This document shows, piece by piece, positions 1-9,487 of a stretch of 42,157 bases of DNA. Origin of the DNA: Burkholderiales bacterium (GTDB lineage Bacteria > Pseudomonadota > Gammaproteobacteria > Burkholderiales > Usitatibacteraceae); assembly GCA_025360815.1 (NCBI GenBank), contig JANYBL010000065.1:1-42157 (forward strand), in the 5' to 3' direction. A program made the translations under genes and the position numbers. Position 1 is the first letter of the stretch. The number at the start of each line of letters is the position of its first letter. Below the pieces are notes generated by a model. That model had not been told where the DNA came from, made no database searches, and saw only the letters and a program-made list of their open reading frames with translations.

Positions 1-20
1 GCCTTTTTTATTTTATAAAG

Positions 21-275
21 TTAATCAAACTTTAACTTCATCACAATCACGGAAAGCGCTAGCACCAGCGTGACAATGTTGCAGCCGATAATCGGCCATG
101 AGACCAACATTAAACCGTAAGCCAACCATAACAGCACGCCAGCCGTGAAGATCACATACATTGGCATCGACACACTACTGGCCGAGCGCGTACGCCAAAT
201 TTGGATCACTTGCGGGACAAAAGCGAGTGTAGTAAAAAGTGCGGCGACGGTTCCGACTACATCAACGAATGCCAT
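21..275 (-). CDS. SemiSWEET-family sugar transporter (MtN3/PQ-loop)
   Basis: An 84-residue inner-membrane protein with three predicted transmembrane helices (about residues 5-25, 38-58 and 61-80). The Pro-Gln pair at 21-22 closing helix 1 is the hallmark of the MtN3/SWEET/PQ-loop family. Bacterial SemiSWEETs are half-size transporters that dimerise to make a uniporter for small sugars; the substrate here cannot be read from sequence. The length fits the family (about 85-100 residues). The ATG at 275 has a modest AAGG ribosome site. It lies 33 bases downstream of the yhhQ-like gene on the same strand, so the two may be co-transcribed, but no functional link is evident. Confidence 0.85.
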   Translation of the reverse strand: MAFVDVVGTVAALFTTLAFVPQVIQIWRTRSASSVSMPMYVIFTAGVLLWLAYGLMLVSWPIIGCNIVTLVLALSVIVMKLKFD

Positions 276-308
276 TGTTGACTGCCTTTATGTTTTAAAT
301 TTCAGATG

Positions 309-1040
309 CTAAGTTTTAAGCGAGAACGGTGTAAATGCCGTATCACGATCATAGTAGTCTTCTGTTTCAGCTTTTTTAAGAGCATTCACAATGGCAATCG
401 TGGCGGGCAGCATAACAATTTCTACCAGCACTTTGAGTCCCCACTGCGCGGCCATCACTTTGAGTAGCAAATCGTTCCCCCACATCCCGTAAAATGCGAT
501 GGGGTAGAAAAGCAGTGAATCAACACCCTCCCCAAACACAGTAGACACGACAAATCGAACCCCCATGCGCTTGCCGTCAGCCGCGACTTTCATTTTGGCG
601 AGCACATAAGAATTCACAAATTCGCCGCAAAAATAGGCAGTCATCGATGCCGCCACAATCCGCCAAGTTTGGCCAAACACGGTTTCATACGCGCCCTGAT
701 TTGGCCAATCTGGTGCGGGTGGCAAGGCCACCACTACCGTCGCCATGATCGCCGCAAACAGCATCGCGCCAAACCCTGCCCAAATCACCTTACGTGCCCG
801 AGCGTAACCATAAACTTCAGTCAAAATATCGCCAAATACATAAGAGAGCGGGAAGAAAAGCACTCCCGCGCCAAAGGTAAATGCCCCGATAAACGGCAGC
901 TGAATCTGCGCCGCTTTGGCGGGTCCGATTAAGTTTGAGCAAAGATAAACTGCCACAAAACCAACCATGACCAATTCGTAGTAGCGATAACTGCGCTGCA
1001 TATTGGACTGGCTCGCGGTTGCGGATGGAGTTTTATTCAC
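309..1040 (-). CDS. Queuosine precursor transporter, YhhQ/DUF165 (VUT) family
   Basis: A 243-residue polytopic inner-membrane protein of the DUF165 family. Members import the queuosine precursors preQ0/preQ1, which are used to modify the wobble base of certain tRNAs. Family features visible are the early helix with N-L-I-G-P-A-K, the PLSYVFGDILTEVYGY-type signature around residues 64-80, and the conserved GEFVNSYVLAKMK segment around 138-150. Six to seven hydrophobic helices are apparent and the length is normal. The start is GTG at 1040, chosen because a GGAG ribosome site sits about 8 bases upstream. No queuosine biosynthesis gene is nearby. Family assignment is firm; the exact precursor is not. 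Confidence 0.85.
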   Translation of the reverse strand: MNKTPSATASQSNMQRSYRYYELVMVGFVAVYLCSNLIGPAKAAQIQLPFIGAFTFGAGVLFFPLSYVFGDILTEVYGYARARKVIWAGFGAMLFAAIMATVVVALPPAPDWPNQGAYETVFGQTWRIVAASMTAYFCGEFVNSYVLAKMKVAADGKRMGVRFVVSTVFGEGVDSLLFYPIAFYGMWGNDLLLKVMAAQWGLKVLVEIVMLPATIAIVNALKKAETEDYYDRDTAFTPFSLKT

Positions 1041-1179
1041 GAGGGGTGCTCCGACTCATGGGAACGTAACGATGTACGTTCTGTTTAGGCGAAATAGCCG
1101 ACACTTCAGTTTTGAAATAGTTTAGCGTCCAACAATTATCGTTGAAGCAAGTTTCAACCACGAATTTTTAATGCGAATT

Positions 1180-2004
1180 TTACACACAACCCCGCTGCCT
1201 CACCATCTCGAACAAGGCAATTGCCGCACAGGCCGCCGCGTTTAAGGACTCTATTTGGCCGGGCATCGGGATGGTTGCTTTTATCGAGGCAGCGTCGATC
1301 AGCTCAGGTGATAAGCCACTGCCCTCGTTGCCAATTAACAGCGCCGTGGACTGCTGTAAATCACATTTGTATAAAGTCATCAAGGCAGTTGTCGAGGGCA
1401 TAGTCGTGGTCGTGGCCGTAGCCGATGCCTTGGGAACCAGCGCCAGTGCTTGGCCTTGGAAGGTTTTTAACCACAAAACAAGATCGACACCCTCATTAAT
1501 ATTCAATATAAAATGTGCGCCCTGCCCTGCCCGCAAAACTTTGGGTGACCATGCGAAGGCGCAAGTATTCGAGAGCACGACTTCGCGCACGCCGGCAGCT
1601 GCTGCGCTACGCAACATCGAGCCAACATTGCCGGGGTCTTGAACATCCTCCAACACCAAGACGGCAGACGCGTTTGATGGCGTCGGTGAAGCATCCGGCG
1701 TGGCCACGAGTGCGAGCACGTTGGCGGGTGAATCCAAGCTCGATGCTTGCGCCATGAGCGGTTCGGCCAATACATTGATGTGCCGCTCATCGTGGCGCGA
1801 GATTAACGCTCTCACTTCCGGTTCGTTCAATGCGGATTCTGCTACCGCAAGCGCATGCACCGCGCCCAACGCGTCGGTGTATGCCTGCACAAGGTGGATG
1901 CCATCCAACACCGTAAGCCTCGCCTTCTTGCGCTCGCGCGACGAATGCGCCAAAGCAATAAGTTGTTTGACAAAAGGGTTTTCGCGGGAGGTAATGACTT
2001 TCAT
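1180..2004 (-). CDS. TrmH/SpoU-family RNA 2'-O-methyltransferase
   Basis: A 274-residue SPOUT methyltransferase that would transfer a methyl group from S-adenosylmethionine to a ribose 2'-OH in rRNA or tRNA. An N-terminal substrate-binding domain (about 1-100) precedes the knotted catalytic domain. SpoU motif 1 (L-E-D-V-Q-D-P-G-N-V-G, then LRSAAAAG) is at about 118-138, motif 2 (IGNEGSGLS) at 224-232, and motif 3 (IPMPGQIESLNAAA) at about 245-258. A Thr/Ala-rich low-complexity stretch at about 193-206 interrupts the catalytic domain and probably forms a loop. It lies 24 bases downstream of rnhB in the same direction, an arrangement common in betaproteobacteria. The target nucleotide cannot be assigned from sequence. 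Confidence 0.88.
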   Translation of the reverse strand: MKVITSRENPFVKQLIALAHSSRERKKARLTVLDGIHLVQAYTDALGAVHALAVAESALNEPEVRALISRHDERHINVLAEPLMAQASSLDSPANVLALVATPDASPTPSNASAVLVLEDVQDPGNVGSMLRSAAAAGVREVVLSNTCAFAWSPKVLRAGQGAHFILNINEGVDLVLWLKTFQGQALALVPKASATATTTTMPSTTALMTLYKCDLQQSTALLIGNEGSGLSPELIDAASIKATIPMPGQIESLNAAACAAIALFEMVRQRGCV

Positions 2005-2028
2005 GTGGATTTCACAGATTTTTTATTT

Positions 2029-2691
2029 CTATCGCACCGCTAAATCGAGCTGCGCTTGCGCGAGCATTAACCGCAGCGGCGCAAAGCTGCGACGGTGCTG
2101 TGGGCAGGGGCCGTGTTCTTTGAGCGCTGCGACATGCTGGGCGGTGCCATAGCCTTTGTGTTTGGCAAAACCATATTGCGGGTAGCGGTCATGAAGCTGC
2201 TTCATCTCGGCATCACGCGCCGTTTTCGCCAATATCGACGCAGCTGAAATTTCTTGAATCAGCCGGTCACCTTCGACAACAGCGCGGCTTTGGTAAGCGA
2301 TTTTCGGGACATGTAGGCCATCAACAATGACCTCTATGGGGCTGTGCTGCGTTGCGTCCTTATTTGCGTGCCCATTTACGAAGGTGAGCCCTTCGACGGC
2401 CCGTTTCATCGCGAGCAACGTGGCCTGCAAAATGTTAATCGTATCGATTTCGGCCACATCCGCCGAGGCAATGCAGTACGCCACTGCATGCTCTCGAATT
2501 TCAACCGCCAATTGATCGCGACGTTTCTCAGTGAGAACTTTGGAATCTGCCAAGCCGATGATGGGCCGCGCAGCATTTAAAATGACCGCCGCCGCAAACA
2601 CCGCACCCGCCAAAGGTCCACGGCCTGCTTCGTCTACGCCACAGATCAGCACGGCGGGCTGGTTATGCGGCACGTTTGCTAACCGCAGCAT
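2029..2691 (-). CDS. rnhB: Ribonuclease HII
   Basis: Ribonuclease HII (220 residues) nicks RNA-DNA hybrids, chiefly to remove misincorporated ribonucleotides from DNA. The catalytic acidic residues are recognisable: Asp20 and Glu21 in the [13 protein letters not shown] motif, Asp124 in VIVDG, and Asp160 in the AKTARDAEM motif. An upstream TTG at 2703 is in frame, but the ATG at 2691 matches the family start better. Either way the start lies inside the 3' end of lpxB, so translation is probably coupled. The lpxB-rnhB order is classic for the lpx block of proteobacteria. Confidence 0.93.
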   Translation of the reverse strand: MLRLANVPHNQPAVLICGVDEAGRGPLAGAVFAAAVILNAARPIIGLADSKVLTEKRRDQLAVEIREHAVAYCIASADVAEIDTINILQATLLAMKRAVEGLTFVNGHANKDATQHSPIEVIVDGLHVPKIAYQSRAVVEGDRLIQEISAASILAKTARDAEMKQLHDRYPQYGFAKHKGYGTAQHVAALKEHGPCPQHRRSFAPLRLMLAQAQLDLAVR

Positions 2692-3838
2692 TGCCGTCAA
2701 CAATTCGCGATAAAAATGGCCTCAGCGCATCCCGAACGCGCGCCATATTATTCACCGCCAACGAGGCGTGAATATCGGCAAACCGATCCCGCAAGCGCTG
2801 CGCGGCGTCTTTGTGTGTGAGCCAGTTGCCGAGCGCACGCGCCAGGTTGTCCGGTGTCGCATCGTCTTGCAAAAGCTCGGGCACCAGCCACTCGCCTGCC
2901 AAAATATTGGGCAAGCCGACGTAGGGCAGATACGCTTTTTTCTTCATCAGGCGATAGGTGGTGGGCGACATGCGATACGCAACCACATGCGGGCAACGCA
3001 GCAGCGCTGCTTCCAGCGTGGCAGTTCCACTGGCTACTAGCGCAACATCGGCAGCAGCCAGCGCAAAATTCGCGTGCCCGAAAAGAATTTGCAACGGTAA
3101 GTCTTGCGCGTTTAATTTCCATCGCGCAGCCTCGAATTGTTCGCGGGTTTCGCGGGTGGCGAGCGGTACCAAGAAGCGGGCATGCGGAAAGGCTTTGAGT
3201 AATTCCTTCGCGGTTTCGATGAATAATTCTGCGTGATAATCGAGCTCGGTCTGGCGGCTGCCGGGCAGTAGCGCAACGATGGTTTCATCTGCCTTGATCC
3301 GTAATTGTGCCCGCGCAGCGTTTTTCTGGGAGGCCTGTGGCACATTGTCTGCCGTTGGGTGGCCGACAAAGGTAGCGGGGATGCCCTCCTTGGCATAAAG
3401 CGCAGGCTCGAACGGAAACACGGTGAGCATATGGTCAACGGCCCCTTTTATTTTGTGAATGCGTTCGCCACGCCACGCCCATATAGACGGGCTCACATAG
3501 TGGATCGCCGGAATGCCCGCCGCCTTCAAGGCACGTTCCAAACCGAGATTGAAATCAGGCGCATCAATGCCAATAAACGCAGCCGGACGATCTTTTAAAA
3601 AGCGATCTCTGAGGCTATTGCGGATCGACAAAATTTCGCGGTAGTGCTTGAGCACCTCGATGTAGCCGCGCACCGCAAGCTTTTCCATCGAGTACCAAGA
3701 AACAGCTCCAGCGGACTGCATCTTCGGTCCGGCAATGCCCACAAATTCGAGTGACGGATATTCTTCTTTAAGCGCTTTGATCAACAACGCACCCAGTAAA
3801 TCGCCGGAGGTTTCGCCGGCAACAATGCCAATTTTCAT
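2663..3838 (-). CDS. lpxB: Lipid-A-disaccharide synthase
   Basis: LpxB (391 residues) joins 2,3-diacylglucosamine-1-phosphate to its UDP-linked form, giving lipid A disaccharide-1-phosphate at the cytoplasmic face of the inner membrane. The N-terminal motif [11 protein letters not shown] (about residues 6-16) is the family signature. Further GT19 segments follow, including [10 protein letters not shown] around 118-127, LPGSRQTE around 210-217, and [12 protein letters not shown] around 285-296. Length is normal. It follows lpxA by 38 bases on the minus strand, and its 3' end overlaps rnhB. The Raetz pathway genes lpxD, fabZ, lpxA and lpxB are contiguous here. Confidence 0.96.
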   Translation of the reverse strand: MKIGIVAGETSGDLLGALLIKALKEEYPSLEFVGIAGPKMQSAGAVSWYSMEKLAVRGYIEVLKHYREILSIRNSLRDRFLKDRPAAFIGIDAPDFNLGLERALKAAGIPAIHYVSPSIWAWRGERIHKIKGAVDHMLTVFPFEPALYAKEGIPATFVGHPTADNVPQASQKNAARAQLRIKADETIVALLPGSRQTELDYHAELFIETAKELLKAFPHARFLVPLATRETREQFEAARWKLNAQDLPLQILFGHANFALAAADVALVASGTATLEAALLRCPHVVAYRMSPTTYRLMKKKAYLPYVGLPNILAGEWLVPELLQDDATPDNLARALGNWLTHKDAAQRLRDRFADIHASLAVNNMARVRDALRPFLSRIVDGNAAVSKRAA

Positions 3839-3876
3839 ATTTAATAGTTCTTAATAAACGATGCCGCGCGCTTGGC

Positions 3877-4668
3877 TCAACGAACAATTCCGCGTTGACT
3901 GGCGGCAAGAAAATCTGATAGCGTTTTTATCTCCGGCAGCATTTCGCCCTCAGCCGCCAATGCGTGCTTTGCTTCGGCGAAGGTTAGGCCAGAGCGATAA
4001 ACGGTTTTGTAAGCCCGTTTGATATTCACGATCTGCTCCGGCGTGTAACCACGCCGCTTCAGGCCCTCAGAATTGATCCCAGCCGCGACGATGGGCTGGC
4101 CACCAACCGTCACATAAGGCGGAATATCCATCAACACCACACTCGACACCCCGCACATTGCGTGCGCGCCGATTTTGACAAACTGATGCACGCCTGTAAA
4201 CCCGCCCAGCGTAGCCCAATCGCCCACAGTCACATGACCAGCTAGCTGAGTGCAATTGGCAATGGTTACGTTGCTGCCGACTTGGCAATCATGCGCGATA
4301 TGAACATAGGCCATGAGCCAGTTATCGTTGCCGATTCTTGTCACACCTTGGTCTTGCACCGTGCCGCGATTAAAGCTGCAATATTCACGGATGGTATTGC
4401 GGTCACCGATGTGAAGTTCCGTCGCCTCACCTTGGTATTTTTTATCCTGATTCGCTTCGCCGAGCGAGACAAAGTGAAAAATACGATTGTCCCGACCGAT
4501 TTTTGTTTGCCCAGTGATCACGCCGTGATGGCCAATCGTCGTGCCCTCATCGATTTCAACAGCGCCATCGATGATCGTGTATGCCCCGACACTTACGGTA
4601 GCGCCCAGCATGGCGCGTGGATCGATAATGGCGGTGGGATGGATCAAGCTCGCTTTTTCCATGGGCAT
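3877..4668 (-). CDS. lpxA: UDP-N-acetylglucosamine acyltransferase
   Basis: LpxA (263 residues) catalyses the first lipid A step, moving a 3-hydroxyacyl chain from ACP to the 3-OH of UDP-GlcNAc. Residues 10-190 show hexapeptide repeats forming a left-handed beta helix; the helical tail begins with GLKRRGYTPEQI around 202-213. The HIAHD motif holds the catalytic His126. By eye, Gly190 aligns with the chain-length-ruler residue Gly173 of E. coli LpxA, suggesting room for a longer acyl chain; this is inference. The ATG at 4668 shares a base with the fabZ stop (TAATG), and 263 residues match the family. A longer reading frame reaching 4710 is unlikely to be translated. Confidence 0.96.
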   Translation of the reverse strand: MPMEKASLIHPTAIIDPRAMLGATVSVGAYTIIDGAVEIDEGTTIGHHGVITGQTKIGRDNRIFHFVSLGEANQDKKYQGEATELHIGDRNTIREYCSFNRGTVQDQGVTRIGNDNWLMAYVHIAHDCQVGSNVTIANCTQLAGHVTVGDWATLGGFTGVHQFVKIGAHAMCGVSSVVLMDIPPYVTVGGQPIVAAGINSEGLKRRGYTPEQIVNIKRAYKTVYRSGLTFAEAKHALAAEGEMLPEIKTLSDFLAASQRGIVR

Positions 4669-5180
4669 TAATCCAGCGTCCGCATCGTACAAAGTAACTC
4701 GGCCTCGCAAGTGAGCTTGCCATCGACGTGCGCCTGCACGGCGAATTTCACAATGCCGCGTTTATTCAGCAAAATTTTGGCCGTCATTGCCAATGTGTCG
4801 CCCGGCACAACGGGGCGCTTGAAGCGGGCGCCATCGATGCCCGCGAGATACACCACGCTCTTGGCATCTGATTTTTGATCGGTACTCTTTAGCGATAGCA
4901 GCGCCGCCGTTTGCGCGAGCGCTTCCACAATCAACACACCGGGCATCACCGCGTAATGCGGGAAATGACCTTGGAAAAACGGCTCGTTACTGCTAACGTT
5001 TTTGATCGCTTTGATGTGCATTCCCGGTGTGAATTCAATCACACGGTCAACCAGCAGAAACGGGTAGCGGTGCGGCAAGTATTGCTTGATCTCATCGCTT
5101 TGCATAATGAACGCCGTCGCCAAGCACGCTGACGGAGACGGCGCACTACTCGTGGATAAAATGGCGTCAGCGTCGTTCAT
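4668..5180 (-). CDS. fabZ: 3-hydroxyacyl-[ACP] dehydratase
   Basis: FabZ (170 residues) dehydrates 3-hydroxyacyl-ACP in fatty acid elongation and competes with LpxA/LpxD for the same substrate, which explains its place between them. The hot-dog domain carries [11 protein letters not shown] (36-46) and the active-site stretch [10 protein letters not shown]...PGVLIVEA with His72 and Glu86. The start at 5180 overlaps the lpxD stop (ATGA) and has a GGAG ribosome site. That adds about 25 residues before the conserved core compared with E. coli. An internal ATG at 5105 would give a protein of usual size, but the coupled start is better supported by context. Confidence 0.95.
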   Translation of the reverse strand: MNDADAILSTSSAPSPSACLATAFIMQSDEIKQYLPHRYPFLLVDRVIEFTPGMHIKAIKNVSSNEPFFQGHFPHYAVMPGVLIVEALAQTAALLSLKSTDQKSDAKSVVYLAGIDGARFKRPVVPGDTLAMTAKILLNKRGIVKFAVQAHVDGKLTCEAELLCTMRTLD

Positions 5181-6241
5181 TGTGAATCTCCAGATTTTTT
5201 ACGCGTGTTTGTTGCGGCGTTTATTCTCGTTTTCGACACCGCTTTTGACATTGTATCGAGGTTCCGAACATGCACAATATTCTTTAGCCAATCGCGATGT
5301 ACCATATGCGGAATGCCCGAAGTGTAGGTGCCGGGCTCGGTGATTGATTTGGTCACAAACGTTGTCGCCGAGATAATGGCGTGATCGCAGATCGATAAGT
5401 GTCCTACTATCGATACCGCACCCCCGATCATCACGTGGCGGCCAATGTGCGTGCTACCCGCGATGCCCGTACACCCTGAAATCACGGTATGGTCGCCGAT
5501 TGTGCTGTTGTGGCCGACCTGCACTTGATTGTCGATTTTCACGCCACAGCCAATGGTCGTATTGTCAATTGCGCCGCGATCTACCGTAGTATTAGCTCCC
5601 AATTCGCAATCGTCGCCAATAATGACGCGTCCGGTTTGTGGAATTTTAATCCACTCGCCCGCGTTACCGGCAACATCAAAAGCAAAATCAGGCGCAAAAC
5701 CGAAACCGTCAGCACCGATAACGACCCCAGCATGCAACACCGTTCGCGAGCCAATCTGGCAGCCCTCATAGACCACTACCCGCGGCGCCAACACGGCACC
5801 GGCACCAATCACAACATTTTCGCCAATCACGCAACCCGCACCAATACTGGTACCCTCGCCGACGATTGCGCCACGTCCGATAGAAACAAATTCAGCCACC
5901 TCGGCCGTCGCCGCAACCGTCGCGCTCGAATGAATAACCGCACTGGGGTGAATGCCCGAAGATGCCCGCCTGGCGGGGCTAAACAGCTGGGCGACCTTTG
6001 CAAAGTAGGCATAAGGATTCGCGGTGACAATGCGCGGCTTTTCGACTACGTCGCGGTCGTTGCGCCCCACAATCACAGCGCCGGCCGATGAGGATGCCAA
6101 TGCCGCGCGATAACGTGGATTCGCCAAAAACGTAATGTGTTGGATCGAGGCATTTTCGATCGTGCCGACCCCGATCAGCGGCAAACCGGTTTCACCAACG
6201 GCCTCGCCGCCTAGTTTCAAGATGAGATCGCGAAGGTGCAT
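5177..6241 (-). CDS. lpxD: UDP-3-O-(3-hydroxyacyl)glucosamine N-acyltransferase
   Basis: LpxD (354 residues) adds the second 3-hydroxyacyl chain, N-linked at C2, in lipid A synthesis. An N-terminal uridine-binding domain (about 1-95) leads into a long run of hexapeptide repeats (about 98-310). The catalytic His is expected at 244, in the [13 protein letters not shown] segment aligned with E. coli His239. [12 protein letters not shown] marks the conserved end of the helix, followed by a C-terminal alpha-helical tail. It follows skp by 128 bases and is coupled to fabZ through an ATGA overlap. The tail ends with a basic stretch and is slightly longer than in E. coli. Confidence 0.96.
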   Translation of the reverse strand: MHLRDLILKLGGEAVGETGLPLIGVGTIENASIQHITFLANPRYRAALASSSAGAVIVGRNDRDVVEKPRIVTANPYAYFAKVAQLFSPARRASSGIHPSAVIHSSATVAATAEVAEFVSIGRGAIVGEGTSIGAGCVIGENVVIGAGAVLAPRVVVYEGCQIGSRTVLHAGVVIGADGFGFAPDFAFDVAGNAGEWIKIPQTGRVIIGDDCELGANTTVDRGAIDNTTIGCGVKIDNQVQVGHNSTIGDHTVISGCTGIAGSTHIGRHVMIGGAVSIVGHLSICDHAIISATTFVTKSITEPGTYTSGIPHMVHRDWLKNIVHVRNLDTMSKAVSKTRINAATNTRKKSGDSQ

Positions 6242-6369
6242 ATTCTATTTATCTGTGCTTTGCGACACGGCAGAACGTCGGAAAATATGACGATAAGAAA
6301 GGTAACGGTCGCTTCTAATGTTTCTTAATATCGCTATTTATCACTAACTATTGACAACGCGGCGCGCGG

Positions 6370-6909
6370 TTATTTGTCGGCCAGTGCCTTGATGACTTTA
6401 TCGGTGATGTCCACACGCGGACTAAAGAAAACAACATCCTGCAAGATAAGGTCGAACTTCTCTTTTTCGGCGATTTCGATGATCACTTTTTGCGCCCGTT
6501 CCTGCAAAGATACAAACTCCTCCTGCTGGCGGAGAGTGAAGTCTTCACGATATTCGCGCTGGATGCGCTGGAAGTCACGCGTGATTTGCGATAGCTGGCG
6601 TTCCTTCACCATACGATCTGATTCGGGCAGTGTTACGGCCTCCTTTTGCAGCGTAATTTCCAAATCACGTCCTTGCTTCTGCAATTTATCAAGATCAGCT
6701 TTGCGGACTGAAAACTCTTTTTCGAGTTTTGCCTGTGAGCGCTTGGCGGGAGCTGATTCACGCACAATCCGTTCGCGATCTACAAAGCCGATTTTGGCAT
6801 CTGTTGCGTTTGCAATCGCCGACGATGACATTGTCCCCGCTGCGAAAAATGCAAACACCGACGCTAACAAGCATGCAAACGTATATTTCGATTTATTCAA
6901 TTGCATCAT
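6370..6909 (-). CDS. skp: OmpH/Skp-family periplasmic chaperone
   Basis: A Skp (OmpH) chaperone of 179 residues that holds unfolded outer-membrane proteins in the periplasm and passes them to the BAM complex. A hydrophobic signal peptide occupies about the first 30 residues, ending near SSSAIA. The mature protein starts with the family pattern KIGFVDRERIVRESAPAKR, followed by a long Lys/Glu/Gln-rich coiled coil. It ends with FDLILQDVVFFSPRVDITDKVIKAL, typical of the family. I chose the ATG at 6909 because it puts the signal peptide at the N-terminus and has a GAGG ribosome site; an in-frame extension to 6990 would bury the signal. It sits just downstream of bamA, as is usual. Confidence 0.92.
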   Translation of the reverse strand: MMQLNKSKYTFACLLASVFAFFAAGTMSSSAIANATDAKIGFVDRERIVRESAPAKRSQAKLEKEFSVRKADLDKLQKQGRDLEITLQKEAVTLPESDRMVKERQLSQITRDFQRIQREYREDFTLRQQEEFVSLQERAQKVIIEIAEKEKFDLILQDVVFFSPRVDITDKVIKALADK

Positions 6910-7069
6910 TTTTGTCGCTGCCGCCTCTATCAGTCGAGTTTCGTTCAGCATCGCTTCAGTACACACTGCTTTTGTCCACATACCGGCCACCTATTTTCTA
7001 AACCATGCGTTTTTGTTGCAAGCTGCAGCTGTAAATGCCAACTATCATAACGAATAGTATAGCGACTCG

Positions 7070-9448
7070 CTAGAATGCGCGCCCCAACAAGAACTGGAAG
7101 CGCTCAACGCGATCGCCAGCCACGGTGTGCAGCGGTTTTGCCAAGCTGAATTTTAACGGTCCCACTGGAGAATACCAGCTCACCGCAACACCATAAGACG
7201 AACGCAAATCCGCAAAGGTGATGCGCTCATTAGCGCCGAACACGTTGCCGGCATCAATGAACGCTGAGAGGCGCACCGATTTATCCGTTTTCACGCCCGG
7301 CATCGGGAATAGCAGCTCCAAATTACTCACGAAACGCTTGGTACCGCCCAGAAACTCGCCGGTTGGGGCAAATCCTAGCGTATCGCGCGGACCAAGTGAA
7401 CTGGCCAAATAACCACGCACCGAATCAACACCGCCCGCGTAAAAATTCTTGAAGAATGGCAGCGGTTTGCCACCATAACCACCTGCGTAGCCCACTTCCA
7501 CATTGGCCGACAACACAATCGGTCCCCAGACAGGACGCAGGTAATTGACCTTACTTTGAAGGCGATAGTATTTAATATCACCGCCCGGCAAGCCCGCTTC
7601 ACCGCCGATTTCAATCAGATAGCCGCGTGATGGGAAATAAATACTGTCGCGTGTATCGCGTGCGTAGCCAAGCGAGCCACGAATTGTCTGGCTCTTGGTG
7701 CCAAATTGATTTTTGTAATCAACATAGCGCTGCGGACTAAATTGATCGATCCCCAAGTTGGTTTGTTCCCAGCCCACACCAAAATTGATCGAGTCGTATT
7801 CCGTGACTGGCACACCGAAGCGCACGCCCACACCGGACGTAGTCGAGCTGAAATTACCGGTAGACAATGTTGCGGTATCCAAAGTGCGATGGAAGACATC
7901 GATGCCACGCGAGATGCCATCTGCTGTCCAATAGGGATCTAAAAACGATACTGAATAAACTTTGCTGACGCGGCTATTGTTCACCTGAAATTGCAACTGA
8001 TTGCCGGTACCAAAAATGTTGGCCTGCGAAACGGAAGCGTTCACACTTAACTTTTCAGATTGTGAAAAGCCAACCCCGAACTGCAAGCTGCCGGTGTTGC
8101 GCTCTTTCACCGTGATATTGATGTCTCGCTGATCTGCTGTGCCGCCGACCGGCGGCGTATCCACCGTGACTTCTTCAAAATAGCCGGTACGTTCTAAGCG
8201 CTCTTTGGAGCGGTTGATTTTATCAATTGAATACCAGCCAGCCTCGAGCTGACGAATCTCGCGGCGCACCACCTCGTCGCGCGTGCGCGAGTTGCCCTGC
8301 ACGTTGATGCGACGCACATAAATCCGCTTGCCCGGATCAACGAACATCGTGAAGGTGGCAGTGCGCTTTTCTTTATCCAACTCGGGAACTGGGTTGATGT
8401 TTGAATCGGAATAGCCGTCGTTACCCAAGCGATCCGTAATCTGCTTCACGGAATCGACAATTCTTTGCCGTGAGAAAGTATCGCCCGCCTTAAACAACAA
8501 GAGGGAACGCATTTCTTCTTCGGGGATTTTTAATTCGCCTTGAAATTTTACACCGGCAATCTTATAAATCGGGCCTTCGGTAATGTTGAGCGTGATAAAG
8601 ATTTTTTCTTTGTCTGGTGTGATCGACACCTGGGTCGAATCAATCGTAAATTCTAAATAGCCACGGTTCAAATAGTAGGAACGCAGTTTTTCCAAATCGC
8701 CCGACAGCTTCTGTTTCGAATACTGATCGTCTTTAGTGAAAAACGAGAACCAGCCGCCAGTGGAAAGCTCGAATTCTTTGAGGATAGTGCTCTCGGATAT
8801 CGCCGATGCGCCGATGATGTTAATGTCAACAATTTTAGAAACATCGCCCTCGTCAATAGTGAACGTGAGTGAAATCCGGTTACGTTCTAATGGCGTAACG
8901 GTTGTGGTGACTTTAGCAGAGTAAAAACCACGGCTGGTGTATTGACGTTTGATTTCTTTTTCGGCGCGATCCAGCAACGAGCGGTCAAAAATTTTAGCCT
9001 CGGAAATGCCCGCTGATTTTAAACCGTCTTTCAAATTGTCTTTGGTGAATTCCTTGGCACCGTTTAAATCAATCTGGGCAATCGCGGGACGCTCGACCAC
9101 AAACACGACAAGCACATCGTTCTCAACCTCCAAACGCACATCCGTGTAAAAACCGGTGGCATAAAGCGCTTTAATTGCGGCAGCCGCTTTGTCATCGTCA
9201 ATCCGTTCGCCGACTTTGATCGGCAAATAGCTGAACACTGTACCGGCTTCGGTACGTTGAATGCCTTCGACCCGGATATCCTTGATGACAAACGGCTGGA
9301 TCGCGAAGGCGGCTATCGAAAACGCCGCGCTGAAAGCAGTAACAGTCGTGACAAAAATTCCGCTCAGCAGCGAGGCGAGTAATTTGGAGGGTGGGCGGGG
9401 ATGTTTGGACAACGATCGTGCTGTTGATGTGGGCAATAAAAAACGCAT
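7070..9448 (-). CDS. bamA: Outer membrane protein assembly factor BamA
   Basis: BamA (792 residues) is the Omp85 core that inserts beta-barrel proteins into the outer membrane. A signal peptide covers about residues 1-49. Five POTRA domains follow (about 50-450), the first opening with FVIKDIRVEGIQRTEAG. The C-terminal 16-stranded barrel includes the conserved loop-6 motif V-R-G-Y in GGVDSVRGYLAS and ends in a terminal Phe (LLGRAF), the usual BAM recognition end. The N-terminal region is a little longer than usual but the start ATG is unambiguous. rseP lies immediately upstream and skp downstream, an outer-membrane quality-control cluster. Confidence 0.97.
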   Translation of the reverse strand: MRFLLPTSTARSLSKHPRPPSKLLASLLSGIFVTTVTAFSAAFSIAAFAIQPFVIKDIRVEGIQRTEAGTVFSYLPIKVGERIDDDKAAAAIKALYATGFYTDVRLEVENDVLVVFVVERPAIAQIDLNGAKEFTKDNLKDGLKSAGISEAKIFDRSLLDRAEKEIKRQYTSRGFYSAKVTTTVTPLERNRISLTFTIDEGDVSKIVDINIIGASAISESTILKEFELSTGGWFSFFTKDDQYSKQKLSGDLEKLRSYYLNRGYLEFTIDSTQVSITPDKEKIFITLNITEGPIYKIAGVKFQGELKIPEEEMRSLLLFKAGDTFSRQRIVDSVKQITDRLGNDGYSDSNINPVPELDKEKRTATFTMFVDPGKRIYVRRINVQGNSRTRDEVVRREIRQLEAGWYSIDKINRSKERLERTGYFEEVTVDTPPVGGTADQRDINITVKERNTGSLQFGVGFSQSEKLSVNASVSQANIFGTGNQLQFQVNNSRVSKVYSVSFLDPYWTADGISRGIDVFHRTLDTATLSTGNFSSTTSGVGVRFGVPVTEYDSINFGVGWEQTNLGIDQFSPQRYVDYKNQFGTKSQTIRGSLGYARDTRDSIYFPSRGYLIEIGGEAGLPGGDIKYYRLQSKVNYLRPVWGPIVLSANVEVGYAGGYGGKPLPFFKNFYAGGVDSVRGYLASSLGPRDTLGFAPTGEFLGGTKRFVSNLELLFPMPGVKTDKSVRLSAFIDAGNVFGANERITFADLRSSYGVAVSWYSPVGPLKFSLAKPLHTVAGDRVERFQFLLGRAF

Positions 9449-9487
9449 TAAATTTTAACCTGTGCATCTGCCTTTAATCACCGATAA

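Noticed and set aside
5489-6091. 200-codon plus-strand frame
   Set aside because: Antisense to lpxD repeats; repetitive composition mirrors the hexapeptide repeats.
6374-7057. 227-codon plus-strand frame
   Set aside because: Antisense to skp, Ser/Arg/Cys-rich, no family pattern.
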